Assembly: GCA_017630975.1 (NCBI GenBank)
Contig: JAGBUF010000304.1
Coordinates: forward strand, 1-7,407
Direction of reading: 5' to 3'
DNA from: Paraprevotella sp.
GTDB lineage: Bacteria; Bacteroidota; Bacteroidia; Bacteroidales; Bacteroidaceae
DNA: 7,407 bases
The position numbers were made by a program, and so were the translations under genes. The notes beneath the pieces are model-generated. The model ran no database searches and was not told where the DNA came from. It worked only from the letters and a program-made list of their open reading frames with translations. Every line of letters begins with the position of its first letter. Position 1 is the stretch's first letter. This document shows positions 6,689 through 7,407 of this stretch, in pieces.

Positions 6689-6700
6689 TTAGTATACTAA
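6689..6700. repeat. 12-bp perfect palindrome in the tig-clpP spacer
   Basis: TTAGTATACTAA is its own reverse complement. It lies 27 bases after the tig stop and 5 bases before the large hairpin. With no loop it is a poor RNA hairpin, so if it is functional it is more likely a binding site for a dimeric protein. No regulator can be named. Confidence 0.35.
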
Positions 6701-6704
6701 TTAT

Positions 6705-6763
6705 AACTCCTGAACTGAATCGTCTGCTGAGAAACTATGACGAAGATGGTTCAGGAGTTTTTT
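6705..6763 (+). terminator. Terminator-like hairpin between tig and clpP
   Basis: AACTCCTGAAC (6705-6715) pairs perfectly with GTTCAGGAGTT (6749-6759), extended by two G-T pairs, and runs into six T (6758-6763). Inside the 33-base loop TCGTC (6720-6724) pairs with GACGA (6739-6743), giving a second small stem. This has the form of a Rho-independent terminator reading rightward, except that the loop is unusually long. It ends 17 bases before the clpP ATG with no promoter box in between, so it may act as a partial terminator or attenuator. Confidence 0.7.
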
Positions 6764-6780
6764 ATCAAACAAATATGATT

Positions 6781-7407
6781 ATGAATGATTTTGAAAAGTA
6801 TGCTGTGAAGCATTTAGGAATGAGCCATCAAGTATTGAATGATGTGGTAAGTGCTCAGAATCACTATATGAATCCTTATATTCTGGAGGAGCGCCAATTG
6901 AATGTTACACAGATGGATGTGTTTTCTCGATTGATGGCGGATAGAGTCATTTTTTTGGGAACACAGATAGATGATTATACTGCGAATACTTTGCAGGCAC
7001 AATTGTTGTACCTTGATTCAGTTGATGCAGGAAAGGACATCTCTATCTATATCAATTCGCCCGGTGGTTCTGTGTATGCAGGCTTGGGTATATATGATAC
7101 GATGCAGTTCATTAGTAGTCCGGTGGCAACAATCTGTACAGGTATGGCGGCGTCAATGGCTGCAGTTTTGTTGGTGGCAGGCGAAGAGGGAAAACGTCAA
7201 GCTCTGACACATAGTAGGGTGATGATTCACCAGCCGATGGGTGGAGCGCAAGGTCAAGCGTCAGATATTGAAATTACTGCAAGAGAAATTCAAAAACTGA
7301 AAAAAGAACTTTATGCCATTATTGCAAATCATTCTCATACAGATTTTGACAAGGTTTGGGCTGATTCCGACCGTGACTATTGGATGGCAGCGCAAGAAGC
7401 GAAGGAG
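6781..7407 (+). CDS. clpP: ATP-dependent Clp protease proteolytic subunit ClpP (3' end cut by window)
   Basis: ClpP is the serine peptidase whose two heptameric rings form the degradation chamber fed by ClpX or another Clp ATPase. The window holds 209 codons with no stop and ends after QEAKE, so about a dozen residues are missing. The catalytic triad is complete: Ser125 in GMAAS, His150 in MIHQP and Asp199 in DRDYW, with the same spacing as E. coli (25 and 49). The oxyanion-loop motif INSPGGSVYAG (91-101) and the hydrophobic-pocket strand DVFSRLMADRVIFL (46-59) are also present. An in-frame ATG lies two codons upstream at 6775; I prefer 6781 because Bacteroides homologues, as I recall them, begin M-x-D-F. 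The N-terminal part before the conserved core is about 14 residues longer than in E. coli. clpX probably follows, outside the window. Confidence 0.95.
   Translation, partial: MNDFEKYAVKHLGMSHQVLNDVVSAQNHYMNPYILEERQLNVTQMDVFSRLMADRVIFLGTQIDDYTANTLQAQLLYLDSVDAGKDISIYINSPGGSVYAGLGIYDTMQFISSPVATICTGMAASMAAVLLVAGEEGKRQALTHSRVMIHQPMGGAQGQASDIEITAREIQKLKKELYAIIANHSHTDFDKVWADSDRDYWMAAQEAKE

Noticed and set aside
6775..6780. ATG at 6775 as clpP start
   Set aside because: Possible, but it adds only two residues, and homologues as I recall them match the start at 6781. It cannot be settled from sequence alone.
6971..7207. 78-residue open frame on the plus strand inside clpP
   Set aside because: It is a shifted frame of clpP, whose own frame encodes a full catalytic triad; the shifted product has no recognisable motif.
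1..7407. Novel defence, mobile or biosynthetic system
   Set aside because: All genes but the small lipoprotein belong to well-known housekeeping families; there are no repeats, integrases, transposases or shifts in composition.

Overview
The window reads as an ordinary chromosomal segment of a Bacteroidales bacterium (Bacteroides, Phocaeicola or a close relative). Four things support this. The proteins look like Bacteroides homologues as I remember them. The DNA is AT-rich. No start codon has a Shine-Dalgarno sequence at normal spacing; A/T-rich leaders stand in its place. The promoters carry the Bacteroidetes -7 element TAnnTTTG instead of a sigma70 -10 box. I see no mobile element, CRISPR array, tRNA, rRNA or cluster of unknown genes, and no undescribed system.

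Layout. Positions 1-103 are non-coding or the extreme tail of an upstream gene. Rightward genes follow: era (104-988), der (1020-2333) and a small lipoprotein gene whose ATG overlaps the der stop codon (2333-2716). A perfect hairpin at 2711-2744 separates these from a leftward pair, mlaE (4240-3494) then mlaF (3494-2739), also overlapping by one base. lptB (4369-5175) is read rightward from the same intergenic region as mlaE, and each of the two has a TATTTTTG box. After a 131-bp spacer with a promoter come tig (5307-6662), then a 118-bp spacer with a palindrome and a terminator-like hairpin, then clpP (6781 to the right edge, lacking only its last dozen or so codons).

How the genes fit together. 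There are three housekeeping themes. The first is ribosome assembly GTPases (Era for the 30S subunit, Der for the 50S). The second is outer-membrane lipid traffic: MlaE/MlaF move phospholipid and LptB powers LPS export, and the two are transcribed divergently. The third is protein quality control: trigger factor folds nascent chains and ClpP degrades failed ones.

The points most worth a second look are small-scale architecture. They are the hairpin in which the stop codons of two convergent genes pair with each other, the two TAATG overlaps, the tig-clpP hairpin that may attenuate clpP, the trigger factor whose middle domain has lost the FKBP signature, and the Mla pair that has no MCE gene beside it.
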